Counted from the first letter of the stretch, positions 1 through 8,337 are shown. The stretch is DNA of 36,673 nt from Chitinophaga pinensis (GCA_945887955.1 CAMCZO010000021.1:1-36673); one strand, 5' to 3'. A program made the numbers and translations. The notes: a model not told the origin generated them from the letters alone.

Positions 1-643
1 CTATTTGGGCTCATGTTATTTTCGTTATGAAGAACAACCTATAACAGATGTGGCCTATCCTTCTTTATCAGACCCTACCGTATTAGTTAATACTACTGTA
101 AATGGCAAAAATAGCATTCGCTATGGCTTAGAACATACATTTAAATATACTCTTTTTAAAAATTTAGATGCCACAATTAATTTAAATGCCTTTTATATTT
201 ATTTAAACGGTATTGTTGTTCCAACTGAGCCAGAAGTGACCACCAAAGGATATGCATATAATTCTAAAGCTACTTTATCTTATCGCTTTCCAAAACAGCT
301 TACTCTTCAAGTAAATGGTAATTACGAATCGCCTCGTATTTTATTACTTGGTTTTTCTTTGCCAATTTATTCTATGGATTTTTCTATTAATAAAATGGTG
401 GGCACAAAATGGGTAATTAATGCTACTCTTAGCGATGCATTTAATACTCGCAGAATGGGAACTAATTTCCAAACACCTTATTATATTCAAGAATTATCGC
501 GCCGAAGAGAAAGTCGTTATGTAAGATTAACATTAACCTATATTTTTGGAAAAATGGACGCCTCAATTTTTAAACGTGCCAAACAAATGAAGGGCTCCGA
601 TTCTCAGCAAGGAAGTCAAGATGGATTAGACTTTGGAAAATAA
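1..643 (+). CDS. TonB-dependent receptor-type outer membrane beta-barrel, C-terminal part (partial)
   Basis: The reading frame is already open at the first base and ends at a TAA at 641-643, so only the C-terminal part (about 213 residues) is present and the TTG at 5 is not its true start. The protein is a run of alternating amphipathic strands rich in Tyr, Asn and Thr, with the aromatic-ended strand pairs (for example RYVRLTLTYIFGK near the end) typical of the outer-membrane beta-barrel family found at the C-terminus of Bacteroidota TonB-dependent receptors (OMP_b-brl_3 type). A short hydrophilic tail rich in Ser, Gln and Asp follows the last strand, as in that family. Members sit in the outer membrane and import ligands or act as signalling barrels. 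The plug and any carboxypeptidase-like N-terminal domain lie outside the window, so the substrate cannot be guessed. Confidence 0.75.
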   Translation, partial: YLGSCYFRYEEQPITDVAYPSLSDPTVLVNTTVNGKNSIRYGLEHTFKYTLFKNLDATINLNAFYIYLNGIVVPTEPEVTTKGYAYNSKATLSYRFPKQLTLQVNGNYESPRILLLGFSLPIYSMDFSINKMVGTKWVINATLSDAFNTRRMGTNFQTPYYIQELSRRRESRYVRLTLTYIFGKMDASIFKRAKQMKGSDSQQGSQDGLDFGK

Positions 644-737
644 ATCGCTTTTTACAAGTTATAGTTAATATCTTAATTAACATTAAATAATTGCTATTAT
701 TAAATTTAATAATTTTAGTAGTTATAAATAATCAAAC

Positions 738-2249
738 GTGTCGAATCCTTTAAAAAAACTTGCTGGTCAAACTGCCATATATGGCTTAGGAACTGTCATG
801 CCAAGGATTTTAAATTATTTACTAACTCCAATTTTAACTTATGAATTTTCAGCAGCAGAATTTGGTATTAACAGTGAGTTATATGCCTACATTTCTTTTT
901 TAAATGTGATTTTTACTTATGGCATGGAAACCGCTTTTTTTAATTTTAATTCGAAATTAGAAAATAAACAGGATGTGTTTAATACCTCTTTTTGGTCTTT
1001 GCTTATTTCATCAACAATTTTTAGCGGATTACTGCTATTATTCACTTCAAATATTGCTAACGAACTTTCTACACCAAATGCCGTTTATTTACCTCAATTT
1101 ATTGTTTGGAGCATCTTAATTATTGCAACCGATGCAATTGCTATTATTCCCTTTGCAAAACTAAGAACTGAAGGTAAAGCGCTTAAATTTTCACTCTTAA
1201 AATTAACCAATATTATTATAAATTTTGGTTTAACAATCTTCTTCTTAAAAATTTGTAAGTCAAGCTATGACCTTTGTGAAGTAAATAGTTATGCTGCACT
1301 TTATAACCCTCAAATTGGGATTGGATATGTATTTTTATCTATACTAATTGCTAATGTAATTACACTTATCTTGCTAGGCAATCAGTTGATAGGCATAAAA
1401 TTTAACATCAATTTACAACTTCTTAAAAAAATGCTTTCGTATGCTTGGCCTTTAATTATTTTAGGATTGGCAGCAATGATAAACGACACCTTAGATAAAA
1501 TTATTATTAAAAAATTAATGCTCGATAAGTCCGAAGCTCAAATAGCGCAAGGTATATATGGCGCCTGTAACAAAATAGCGGTTTTAATGAGTATTTTTAT
1601 TCAATCGTTTCGATTTGCATCAGAGCCATTCTTTTTTGGAAAAGCAAAAGAAAAAGACTCCAAACAAACTTATGCCATAGTCATGAAATATTTTATTATT
1701 TTTTGTTTGTTTTTATTTTTAGCAATGGTAATGAATTTGGATTGGATACAATATATTTTAGAAAGTCATTACCGAGAGGGATTAAAAGTGGTCCCCATAT
1801 TATTAGTGGCGTACCTTTGTTTAGGGGTTGTTTATAATCAATCTATTTGGTATAAATTAAGTGGTAAAACAAGATTCGGTGCAATAATTGCCATTACTGG
1901 TGCTGTAATTACTTTGGTAGTAAATATTTTATTTGTACCTAAATATTCATATATGGCTTGCGCTTGGGCTACCCTTGCTGCTTATGGCGGCATGATGTTA
2001 TTATCTTACATCTTAGGACAAATCTATTTTCCTATTAAATATAATCTCAGAGCAATAAGCGTATACTGTTTTTTAGCTTTTAGTTTTTATTTGATTTCTT
2101 ACCTTTATTCCGACATCGATAATACTGCACTTAAATTAATATTAAATAATTTATGGCTTATTTTATTTGTCTGGATTATTTATAAAATGGAATTTAGCAC
2201 CTTAAAAAAATTAAACTCTGATGGCAGCAATTCAACTGAAAGTAATTAA
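738..2249 (+). CDS. Polysaccharide flippase-like membrane protein (MOP superfamily, Wzx-type)
   Basis: A 503-residue protein with about 12-14 hydrophobic segments spread over its whole length and an N-terminal [28 protein letters not shown] segment, broken by few charged loops, as expected of polysaccharide biosynthesis/oligosaccharide flippases (MOP/MATE fold). Such proteins move lipid-linked glycan units across the inner membrane. The start is a GTG at 738; the first ATG options lie inside the first helix. Its 3' end overlaps the dut start by 29 bases in a different frame, pointing to translational coupling; a flippase next to dUTPase is a recurring arrangement in Bacteroidota. It lies far from the GDP-fucose operon at 17155-21856, so a joint role with it is only possible, not shown. 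Confidence 0.8.
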   Translation: MSNPLKKLAGQTAIYGLGTVMPRILNYLLTPILTYEFSAAEFGINSELYAYISFLNVIFTYGMETAFFNFNSKLENKQDVFNTSFWSLLISSTIFSGLLLLFTSNIANELSTPNAVYLPQFIVWSILIIATDAIAIIPFAKLRTEGKALKFSLLKLTNIIINFGLTIFFLKICKSSYDLCEVNSYAALYNPQIGIGYVFLSILIANVITLILLGNQLIGIKFNINLQLLKKMLSYAWPLIILGLAAMINDTLDKIIIKKLMLDKSEAQIAQGIYGACNKIAVLMSIFIQSFRFASEPFFFGKAKEKDSKQTYAIVMKYFIIFCLFLFLAMVMNLDWIQYILESHYREGLKVVPILLVAYLCLGVVYNQSIWYKLSGKTRFGAIIAITGAVITLVVNILFVPKYSYMACAWATLAAYGGMMLLSYILGQIYFPIKYNLRAISVYCFLAFSFYLISYLYSDIDNTALKLILNNLWLILFVWIIYKMEFSTLKKLNSDGSNSTESN

Positions 2250-2664
2250 TCAATCTGAACACGCTTTACCCGAATACGCCACAATTTTATCAGCTGGCCT
2301 CGATTTAAAAGCAAATCTTTCTGAAAGTATTTTATTAAAACCGCTGCAGAGAACCTTAATCCCTACAGGTCTTTTTATTGAACTTCCAGAAGGTTTTGAA
2401 GCGCAAATCCGCCCTCGCAGTGGTTTAGCATTCAAACATGGGCTAACTGTTTTAAATTCTCCTGGCACAATTGATGCAGATTATCGAGGCGAAATTAAAG
2501 TGCTTTTGGTGAATTTATCAGAAGCTGATTTTATCGTTAATAATGGAGAAAGGATAGCGCAAATGGTTATTGCAAAACATGAACAAATTATTTGGGAGCC
2601 AGTTATTCAATTAGAAAAATCAAATAGAGGTGCTGGTGGCTTTGGAAGCACAGGAAACAAATAA
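2221..2664 (+). CDS. dut: dUTP diphosphatase (dUTPase)
   Basis: Hydrolyses dUTP to dUMP and pyrophosphate, keeping uracil out of DNA and feeding thymidylate synthesis. All five trimeric dUTPase motifs are visible in the usual order: AGLDLKA at 25-31 (motif 1), RPRSGLA at 64-70 (motif 2), [12 protein letters not shown] at 81-92 with the catalytic Asp85 (motif 3), GERIAQMVI near 108-116 (motif 4) and the glycine-rich [10 protein letters not shown] at 136-145 (motif 5), which closes over the nucleotide. Length 147 is normal. The ATG at 2221 lies inside the end of the flippase gene; aligning the N-terminus with the family supports this start, so the 29-base overlap appears real. Functionally it pairs with the ribonucleotide reductase genes at 29314-32929. 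Confidence 0.95.
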   Translation: MAAIQLKVINQSEHALPEYATILSAGLDLKANLSESILLKPLQRTLIPTGLFIELPEGFEAQIRPRSGLAFKHGLTVLNSPGTIDADYRGEIKVLLVNLSEADFIVNNGERIAQMVIAKHEQIIWEPVIQLEKSNRGAGGFGSTGNK

Positions 2665-2731
2665 ATTATTTCAAAATAAAAATAATTGTGATTTCTTATA
2701 ATCAAAAATTTTCTTATAAGCCTTTAATTTC

Positions 2732-2739
2732 TAACTTTG
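2732..2739 (+). promoter_or_regulatory. Candidate -7 element (TAACTTTG) just before hemC-hemD
   Basis: TAACTTTG matches the Bacteroidota consensus TAnnTTTG exactly. It ends only four bases before the GTG start of the HemC-HemD gene, so if it is used, transcription would begin at or within a few bases of the start codon (leaderless mRNA). No TTG is seen at the usual distance upstream, which lowers confidence. Confidence 0.4.
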
Positions 2740-2743
2740 ATTC

Positions 2744-4330
2744 GTGAAACGGAAAATTATTATTGGAACCCGAGGAAGTGATCTTGCTTTGTGGCAGGCA
2801 AATTACACAAAAGGATTATTAGAAGAAAAAGGGCAAGAAGTTGAAATTAAAATTATTAAAACACTTGGCGATCAAACTCAGCAATGGGATACAAGCTTTG
2901 ATAAAATAGAAGGCAAAGGGTTTTTTACTAAAGAATTAGAAGACGCTTTATTAACTAGTAATATTGATATTGCAGTTCATTCTCACAAAGATTTACCAAC
3001 CACAAGTCCAGAAGGATTAATTATAGCAGGGGTTTCTAAGCGAGAAGATCCCTCAGATTTATTAATCATTCATGATTCTTCTGTTGATGAAAAACTTAAA
3101 TTTAATTTAAAAAAAGGGGCAATTGTTGGAACATCTTCAACAAGAAGAAAATCACAACTATTAGCCTTTAGACCTGATTTAAAAGTAAAAGATTTAAGGG
3201 GCAATTTACCGACTAGAATTAATAAATTACGCTTAGGTAATTACGACGCAATAATGCTAGCAAAAGCAGGGGTTGAGCGTTTAGATTTAGATTTAGATGA
3301 ATTTACCGTTGAAAAATTAAATCCTTGCGAATTTGTTCCTGCTCCTGCCCAAGGAGTATTGGCATGGCAAACTCGGGAAGATGATACTGAATTATTAAAT
3401 ATAATTGATCAAATTAATGACCTAGATGTTTTAATTAAAATCAATATTGAACGCGAACTCTTAAATATGTTTGAAGGAGGCTGTCACTTGCCTTTTGGAG
3501 CTTATTGCGATACTGAATTAGACGATGAAGATCGTTTAAAATTTATGGTTTGGATTAGTGTTGCGGAATCTTGGGATAAACAACCTAAACAATTTTATTT
3601 TGAAACCTTAGATACTGATGGCTTTGCCGATATGATGTTTGATCACATTCAAGGCTTAAAAAGAAAAAAAATATTTATTACCAAAACTTTTAAAGAAGAT
3701 GATTATTTACCAAAAGCCTTAAGCAGATTAGGGTTTGAGACATTGGGTAAAAGTTTAATTGAGTTTAAGCAAATTAAAATTCAGTTTCTTCCTCGAACTG
3801 AATGGATTTTTTTTAGTAGTAAACATGCAGTTAGGTACTTTTTTAGTCAAAAACCAAAAGTAGATAAAGCAACAAAATTTGGATGCGTTGGTACCTCAAC
3901 AGCCGCCGAATTAAGAATTAATGGCCATAGAGCTAGTTTTATTGGTCAAAGTACAGATATTAAATTGGTTGGAAAGCAATTTAGTAGTATTGTTGGTAGT
4001 AATTCTGTTTTATTTCCTATAGCCCGAGGAAGCATGCAAAGTATTCAATGGCAAATGGTAAAACGTGATAGCGTAATTAATTTAGAAGTATATGCTACCC
4101 TATCCCAGAGTATGGTTGTAGCAAATGATTACGATGTAGTCTTATTTACCAGTCCAAGCAACGTTGATTCTTATTTCGAAAAAAATACTTGGCATCCTCA
4201 TCAAAAAGCAATTGCAATGGGCGAAGCTACAGGTAAATCGCTCGAAAAATTAAAAATTAAAAAATACACGATGCCCAAAAGTTTCGACGATTTAGGATTA
4301 CTTCATGCTATTTTAGGAATAAAATATTAA
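2744..4330 (+). CDS. hemC: Bifunctional hydroxymethylbilane synthase / uroporphyrinogen-III synthase (HemC-HemD fusion)
   Basis: Two consecutive steps of tetrapyrrole biosynthesis in one 528-residue chain. Residues 1 to about 300 are porphobilinogen deaminase: IGTRGSDLALWQA at the N-terminus, HSHKDLPT at 79-86 with the catalytic Asp83, the GTSSTRRKSQL and DLRGNLPTR phosphate/substrate loops, PAPAQGVLAW, and EGGCHLPFG with Cys247 as the attachment point of the dipyrromethane cofactor. From about 308 a second domain begins with KKIFITKTF and continues to the end (WIFFSSKHAVRYF, FTSPSNVDSYF), which fits the two-lobed uroporphyrinogen-III synthase fold. HemC alone is about 310 residues, so the length supports fusion. 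The start is a GTG at 2744. HemC assignment is very secure; the HemD half is divergent, as usual for that family. Confidence 0.93.
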   Translation: MKRKIIIGTRGSDLALWQANYTKGLLEEKGQEVEIKIIKTLGDQTQQWDTSFDKIEGKGFFTKELEDALLTSNIDIAVHSHKDLPTTSPEGLIIAGVSKREDPSDLLIIHDSSVDEKLKFNLKKGAIVGTSSTRRKSQLLAFRPDLKVKDLRGNLPTRINKLRLGNYDAIMLAKAGVERLDLDLDEFTVEKLNPCEFVPAPAQGVLAWQTREDDTELLNIIDQINDLDVLIKINIERELLNMFEGGCHLPFGAYCDTELDDEDRLKFMVWISVAESWDKQPKQFYFETLDTDGFADMMFDHIQGLKRKKIFITKTFKEDDYLPKALSRLGFETLGKSLIEFKQIKIQFLPRTEWIFFSSKHAVRYFFSQKPKVDKATKFGCVGTSTAAELRINGHRASFIGQSTDIKLVGKQFSSIVGSNSVLFPIARGSMQSIQWQMVKRDSVINLEVYATLSQSMVVANDYDVVLFTSPSNVDSYFEKNTWHPHQKAIAMGEATGKSLEKLKIKKYTMPKSFDDLGLLHAILGIKY

Positions 4331-4656
4331 GTGTCCTTCAAGATTATTTTCAAATAACAATTTTTTTTTAATTGTTCAACTAATTATTTATCATATAAAT
4401 ATCTTACTATTTTGTCTGCAAACGATACAATTTGTAAATTTTAGATATTAATTTTTACTCAATCCTTTCTGATAATAAAAAAGTAGTTAATTTATTTATG
4501 TAATTTAGTTTGGAGAACCAAATTACATTAAAACGAGAACTTCTTTAAAGAAAATCTAAATTTTTTAAACAAAATATACTCCTATTTGTTTTAATTTACT
4601 GGTAAGAAAAAATAGTTTGCTAGTTTTATTAATAATTAATTAAAATACTTTAAACA
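4331..4656. other. 326-base non-coding, very AT-rich gap
   Basis: No credible ORF or tRNA is seen. Just after hemC-hemD there is a weak hairpin (arms 4356-4362 and 4370-4376) whose loop is a T-run, so it is not a standard terminator. A better hairpin lies at 4499-4527 and is listed separately. The rest is A/T runs that could include the promoter of the downstream gene, but no full TTG/TAnnTTTG pair is visible. Confidence 0.5.
4499..4527. other. Hairpin in the gap before the orphan membrane gene
   Basis: TGTAATTT at 4499-4506 is the exact reverse complement of AAATTACA at 4520-4527. An alternative nested fold pairs TTTGG (4509-4513) with CCAAA (4518-4522) around an AGAA loop and TGTAA with TTACA outside it, leaving a five-base bulge. 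No T-run follows, so it is not a terminator; it could be an operator or a leader structure of the gene at 4657, some 130 bases away. Confidence 0.35.
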
Positions 4657-5391
4657 ATGGTGAGTTTTGAAAAGAGTAACATTCAGAAAGAGCTCATTAA
4701 ATATAGGCATCAAACGCAAGGTCAAGAAGACAACTTAATAAAAGAAGCGAATCGGATTTTAAGCGCTGATTTATTTTCTGAAAAAAAAATATTAGAACAT
4801 TTAATTCAATACAATTCTACTTTCCAATTAGTAAGTGAAGAGGATGTGCCAAGCGATTTGGTATTTACTTTACAAGAAATAAAATGGATTTGCGTGAGCT
4901 TGCGCTTAAAATTTTTAGACAGCAAGCAATTCGCCAATGAAATACCTAATGAGGCTGTTTTAAAAATAAAAAAATTTAATACTAAGTTTGGTAAGGATCT
5001 TGCTCATTTTAAGATCTTATCTACCGCTAGCTCTTTTAAGAAAAAAGAAGATTCTGAAACATTATTATTTGCAAAAACGTATGGTAATAATTATTTTTTG
5101 ATTTATCAATGGGGTAACCCTTTAAAGTGGCATCGAAAATTACGTTATTGGTATTTACGTAGTTTTGAAAATTTATTTTTAAGCCTAATTTGCCTTACTT
5201 TATTAATTGATTTGATTTTGCCTACTTCTTTAATAACACTCGATAAAAAAGCTGAATATTTTAGCGGATATCGGGCGGCCACATTTTTTCATTTACTAAT
5301 TTTTAATACGGGTGTAACTGCTTATGTATGTTTTGCTTTTGGGAAAAATTTTAGTGGAAGTATCTGGAACCGGCATAATGAATTTGATTAA
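4657..5391 (+). CDS. Uncharacterised protein with two C-terminal membrane segments
   Basis: I do not recognise this 244-residue protein. The first 150 or so residues are hydrophilic and helical, rich in Lys and Glu (FSEKKILEHLIQYNS, VLKIKKFNTKFGKDLAHF). A basic/aromatic stretch (GNPLKWHRKLRYWYLRSFENL) then leads into two hydrophobic segments at about 173-192 and 208-228, with a short polar tail. The basic stretch before the first segment suggests that the large N-terminal part is cytoplasmic. It stands alone behind a 326-base gap and its stop is only two bases from the end of the convergent ferredoxin gene. Codon use is like that of neighbours, with no sign of transfer. Confidence 0.75.
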   Translation: MVSFEKSNIQKELIKYRHQTQGQEDNLIKEANRILSADLFSEKKILEHLIQYNSTFQLVSEEDVPSDLVFTLQEIKWICVSLRLKFLDSKQFANEIPNEAVLKIKKFNTKFGKDLAHFKILSTASSFKKKEDSETLLFAKTYGNNYFLIYQWGNPLKWHRKLRYWYLRSFENLFLSLICLTLLIDLILPTSLITLDKKAEYFSGYRAATFFHLLIFNTGVTAYVCFAFGKNFSGSIWNRHNEFD

Positions 5392-5393
5392 AT

Positions 5394-5723
5394 TTATACC
5401 ACTCCGTCGCCCAATATTCTTAAAACAATATTATTTAAATTATTATTTAAATGAAGTTGGCATGAAAGCCTAGATTTATCAGTTATATTTGGTAATGTAT
5501 CGAGCATTATAAGTTCATCATTAGTGATTTCAGATAATAAATCGAATCCTGAAACTATTTCTACATGGCAGGTTGCACACAAAGCGATGCCTCCGCAAGT
5601 TGCCATTACATCATAATCATTCCCTTTTAAAAACTCCATTAAGTTCAAGCCCATATCAGTTGGAGCTTCTAAAGTTGTTAAAGTATTATCAGAGTTTTGA
5701 ATGTGTATTTTAATATCTTGCAT
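5394..5723 (-). CDS. 2Fe-2S ferredoxin (adrenodoxin/Isc-Fdx type)
   Basis: Small electron carrier of 109 residues. The four cluster ligands are clear: Cys43, Cys49 and Cys52 in ATCGGIALCATCHVEI (C-x5-C-x2-C, the vertebrate/bacterial adrenodoxin spacing) and Cys88 in RLSCQLHL. An acidic stretch between them (DLLSEITNDELIMLD) resembles the partner-binding helix of this family. It is the last gene of the leftward operon that starts with the aldehyde dehydrogenase, 22 bases after methylmalonyl-CoA epimerase. It may serve Fe-S assembly or an oxygenase, but no oxygenase or reductase partner lies beside it. Confidence 0.9.
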   Translation of the reverse strand: MQDIKIHIQNSDNTLTTLEAPTDMGLNLMEFLKGNDYDVMATCGGIALCATCHVEIVSGFDLLSEITNDELIMLDTLPNITDKSRLSCQLHLNNNLNNIVLRILGDGVV

Positions 5724-5745
5724 ATAATGACAAATTTACATCAAT

Positions 5746-6153
5746 TTATTTCGTTTTTTCTTCGCACAATTCAACTAAAATTCCATTTGTGCTTTTTGGA
5801 TGTAAAAAACAAATTCGTTTATTATCTGCACCATCTTTTGGTTGTTTACTAATAAATTCAAAGCCTTCAGTAGTCAATCTATTAATTTCAGAGTCTAAAT
5901 CATCAACAGCATATGCAATGTGATGAATACCTTCGCCTTTTTTTTCTATAAATTTAGCGATTGGACTGTTTGGTGTTGTCGCTTCAAGCAATTCAATTTT
6001 TGTTTCGCCAATCATAAAAAAAGAGGTACTTACGCCTTCACTTTCTACATTTTCTAATTTATAATGTGGCTCACCAAATAATTTTTTAAACAACAAGTTG
6101 CTATTTTCTAAATTAGAAACTGCAATTCCAATGTGTTCAATTTTTTTTATCAT
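5746..6153 (-). CDS. mce: Methylmalonyl-CoA epimerase
   Basis: Interconverts (S)- and (R)-methylmalonyl-CoA between propionyl-CoA carboxylase and the B12-dependent mutase. It has the two-module vicinal oxygen chelate fold at the usual 135-residue length. Visible metal ligands and landmarks are His7 in KIEHIGIAV, the IGETKIELLEAT strand with Glu54, the EGIHHIAYAV strand with His77/His78, and Glu128 in GILVELCEE. The SPIAKFIEKKGEG loop is characteristic of the epimerase rather than of glyoxalase I. The ATG at 6153 is two bases after the stop of the J-domain gene, so the two are surely co-transcribed. The mutase genes are not in this window. Confidence 0.93.
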   Translation of the reverse strand: MIKKIEHIGIAVSNLENSNLLFKKLFGEPHYKLENVESEGVSTSFFMIGETKIELLEATTPNSPIAKFIEKKGEGIHHIAYAVDDLDSEINRLTTEGFEFISKQPKDGADNKRICFLHPKSTNGILVELCEEKTK

Positions 6154-6155
6154 GA

Positions 6156-6758
6156 TTAGTGTTTTTTTGAATTAATAGTATCTTTAATTGGATTAACAGA
6201 AGCAGAATTAATGGCTGAATTAATGTTTTGTTTTGGATATACCGTTTTAGTTGGAAGAGAATTTTCTGGGATAGCTAACTTCATAATTAATAAAAATAAA
6301 GCTACGGCCAAAGGTGTAGCAAATAAAATATATTTATACTCATTATAAGAACTTTTTAAAGGTTCCGTTTTAGAAATAGGCTTGATGTATTTTTCGTGCT
6401 TTTTAATGTAATCGTTATAATACTGGCGGCGTTTAAGTTCTTTTTCGTCAAACTTCCAATTTTTATTTGGTGTTTTTTTATTAAGGGTTTCGTTAGATTG
6501 ATTGCTCGACTGGTTTAATCTAGAATCATAAATTAATCTTAATCTATTATCTGATAATGTTTTGTATGCTTTTAAAATTAAAGAAAATTTTTCTTTTTCT
6601 TTATTATTTTTATCTGGATGATAAAGTTTGGCTAATCTTCTAAATGCAGCTTTTATTTCTAGTCGCTCTGCTCCTATTTTTAATCCTAATATTTCGTAAA
6701 AATTACTCAATACAATTTTTTTGTTTGTAAGCTTAAAAGAAATTAAAACTTTATGCAA
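6156..6758 (-). CDS. Small membrane-anchored J-domain (DnaJ-like) protein
   Basis: The N-terminal part is a J domain: NFYEILGL opens it, helix II is basic (IKAAFRRLAKLY), and the obligatory HPD sits at 47-49, followed by helix III up to LIYDSRL. A low-complexity Asn/Ser/Lys linker (about 82-140) follows, then one membrane segment at about 142-162 and a short polar tail. There is no zinc-finger or substrate-binding domain, so it is a class III J-protein that could recruit DnaK to the membrane or to one client. The frame allows a TTG at 6758, overlapping the dehydrogenase by 16 bases, but the J domain begins right after a TTG at 6710 (giving LSNFYEILG), which is an equally good or better start. 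Function in this catabolic operon is unknown. Confidence 0.8.
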   Translation of the reverse strand: MHKVLISFKLTNKKIVLSNFYEILGLKIGAERLEIKAAFRRLAKLYHPDKNNKEKEKFSLILKAYKTLSDNRLRLIYDSRLNQSSNQSNETLNKKTPNKNWKFDEKELKRRQYYNDYIKKHEKYIKPISKTEPLKSSYNEYKYILFATPLAVALFLLIMKLAIPENSLPTKTVYPKQNINSAINSASVNPIKDTINSKKH

Positions 6759-8185
6759 ACATTTTTTGGTTCAGTAAAAAAATCAAGTCCTTCGAAGCCA
6801 CCTTCTCGACCAACACCACTTGCTTTTACGCCGCCAAATGGAGTTCGTAAATCGCGAAGAAGCCAACAATTAATCCAAACAATCCCTGCTTTTAAATTAT
6901 TAGCTAATCGATGAGCGCGTGTTAAATTTTCTGTCCAAACAATACCTGCCAATCCATAAATTGTAGAGTTTGCCATCATTAAAGCTTCTTCTTCAGAATC
7001 GAAAGGTGTTATGCTAACTACTGGACCAAAAATTTCTTCTTGATTAGATCTGCAATTATATTTTAATCCTTCAATAATAGTTGGTTCAATAAAATAGCCA
7101 CCTTCAAAATCACCGTCAACAATTTTTGCTTTACCTCCACAAATTATTTTTCCACCTTCAGTTTTTGCAAGCTCAATATAGCTAAGTATTTTTTGCTGGT
7201 GTTCTTTTGAAACGATTGCTCCAATATTGGTTTTATCTTCTATTGGATTACCGACTAACAATGCTTTTGTTTTTGAAATAAAATCTAATTTAAATTTTTC
7301 GTAAATACTTCGTTCAATAAATATTCTAGAACCGCATAAACAAATTTGCCCTTGATTAGAAAATGAAGAACGCATGGTGCTTGATAACATTTTTTCATAA
7401 TCACAATCTGCAAAAATAATGTTAGGGTTTTTTCCTCCCAATTCTAGCGATAATTTTTTAAACATAGGCGCCGCTATACTTGCAATAGTTTTGCCTGTAG
7501 ATGTTCCGCCAGTAAATGAAATTAAAGGAATACCCGGATGACTAACAATGGCTTCTCCTACTTTATTTCCCAGTCCATGAACAATATTTAAGACTCCAGG
7601 AGGAAGGCCGGCTTCGATGCAAATTTCCGATAATAAAAAGGCTGTCATCGGTGTCACTTCCGAAGGCTTTGCAACCACTGTGCAACCAGCAGCTAAAGCT
7701 GGGGCTATTTTCCAACTAAATAAATAAAGTGGTAAATTCCAGGGAGAAATACAACCTGCTACTCCAATGGGTTGACGAAGAGTATAATTAATAGCAGAGT
7801 TTTCCATACTATGAGCATGTGAAGCATAGTGTAAAATGCCAGTACCATAAAAGTGGAAATTATCGGCTGCTCTTGGAATATCTATTGTTTTGGCTAATTT
7901 GAGTGGTTTTCCATTATCAATCGATTCTGCTAAAGCTAATTTATCGAGGTGTTTCTCAATTAAACGCGAAATTTCTATTAAATAATTTGCTCGCTTTTCC
8001 TTTGGAGTATTGCTCCAACCAATAAATGCTTGATTAGCTGCTTGATATGCTATTTCTACATCCTGCGCATCGCTATCAGGAATATAAGAGTAAACTTTTC
8101 CGGTGGATGGACAAAAATTGTCGAGGTATTTTTTAGAAATTGGGTCTAATAGTTGACCATTAATATAATTTTTAATATGTTGCAT
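6743..8185 (-). CDS. Aldehyde dehydrogenase, ALDH8 / aminomuconate-semialdehyde dehydrogenase type
   Basis: NAD-dependent oxidation of a semialdehyde, probably 2-aminomuconate (or 2-hydroxymuconate) semialdehyde. The 480-residue chain has the ALDH landmarks: SPWNLP (oxyanion Asn), the FTGGTSTGK cofactor turn, LELGGKNP with general base Glu248, and the catalytic Cys282 in GQICLCGSR. The late segment NCWLLRDLRTPFGGVKASG resembles the ALDH8A1/AMSDH group rather than betaine-aldehyde or succinate-semialdehyde enzymes, and the FFTEPKNVCIKF ending fits too. In this group the reaction belongs to the kynurenine or meta-cleavage pathways, and kynureninase is encoded at 34994-36268. First gene of an operon with the J-domain protein, epimerase and ferredoxin; divergent from an HTH regulator. 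ALDH certain, exact substrate inferred. Confidence 0.88.
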   Translation of the reverse strand: MQHIKNYINGQLLDPISKKYLDNFCPSTGKVYSYIPDSDAQDVEIAYQAANQAFIGWSNTPKEKRANYLIEISRLIEKHLDKLALAESIDNGKPLKLAKTIDIPRAADNFHFYGTGILHYASHAHSMENSAINYTLRQPIGVAGCISPWNLPLYLFSWKIAPALAAGCTVVAKPSEVTPMTAFLLSEICIEAGLPPGVLNIVHGLGNKVGEAIVSHPGIPLISFTGGTSTGKTIASIAAPMFKKLSLELGGKNPNIIFADCDYEKMLSSTMRSSFSNQGQICLCGSRIFIERSIYEKFKLDFISKTKALLVGNPIEDKTNIGAIVSKEHQQKILSYIELAKTEGGKIICGGKAKIVDGDFEGGYFIEPTIIEGLKYNCRSNQEEIFGPVVSITPFDSEEEALMMANSTIYGLAGIVWTENLTRAHRLANNLKAGIVWINCWLLRDLRTPFGGVKASGVGREGGFEGLDFFTEPKNVCIKF

Positions 8186-8204
8186 TTAAAAAAACATTAG
8201 GACA

Positions 8205-8235
8205 TAAATTTAGTGGTTTATGTTTGGTTTAGCAA
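8205..8235 (-). promoter_or_regulatory. Candidate promoter of the ALDH-J-mce-fdx operon
   Basis: On the minus strand TTG (8235-8233) is followed after 20 bases by TAAATTTA (8212-8205), one base off the Bacteroidota -7 consensus TAnnTTTG. It would start transcription close to the ATG at 8185. It faces away from the promoter of the HTH gene. Confidence 0.4.
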
Positions 8236-8307
8236 TTAGTAAATAAAAACCTATTATTTACTATTTAAATACTTAATATTAAAAAGGCATCAATCCTATT
8301 TATTGTG

Positions 8308-8337
8308 TTGCAAAATTTTAAAATATTAATATCTTTA
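8308..8337 (+). promoter_or_regulatory. Candidate promoter of the HTH regulator
   Basis: TTG at 8308-8310, a 19-base spacer, then TATCTTTA at 8330-8337: the spacing is ideal for the Bacteroidota TTG/TAnnTTTG promoter and the -7 box has one mismatch. The start codon follows at 8357. Confidence 0.45.

Noticed and set aside
703..720. AT-only near-palindrome before the flippase gene
   Set aside because: Composition alone explains such symmetry in DNA this AT-rich; no GC pair and no link to a promoter.
2250..2468. Antisense ORF over dut
   Set aside because: It is the shadow of the dUTPase frame, has no family features and no plausible start context.
4356..4376. Terminator after hemC-hemD
   Set aside because: The T-run is in the loop rather than after the stem, so it does not fit an intrinsic terminator.
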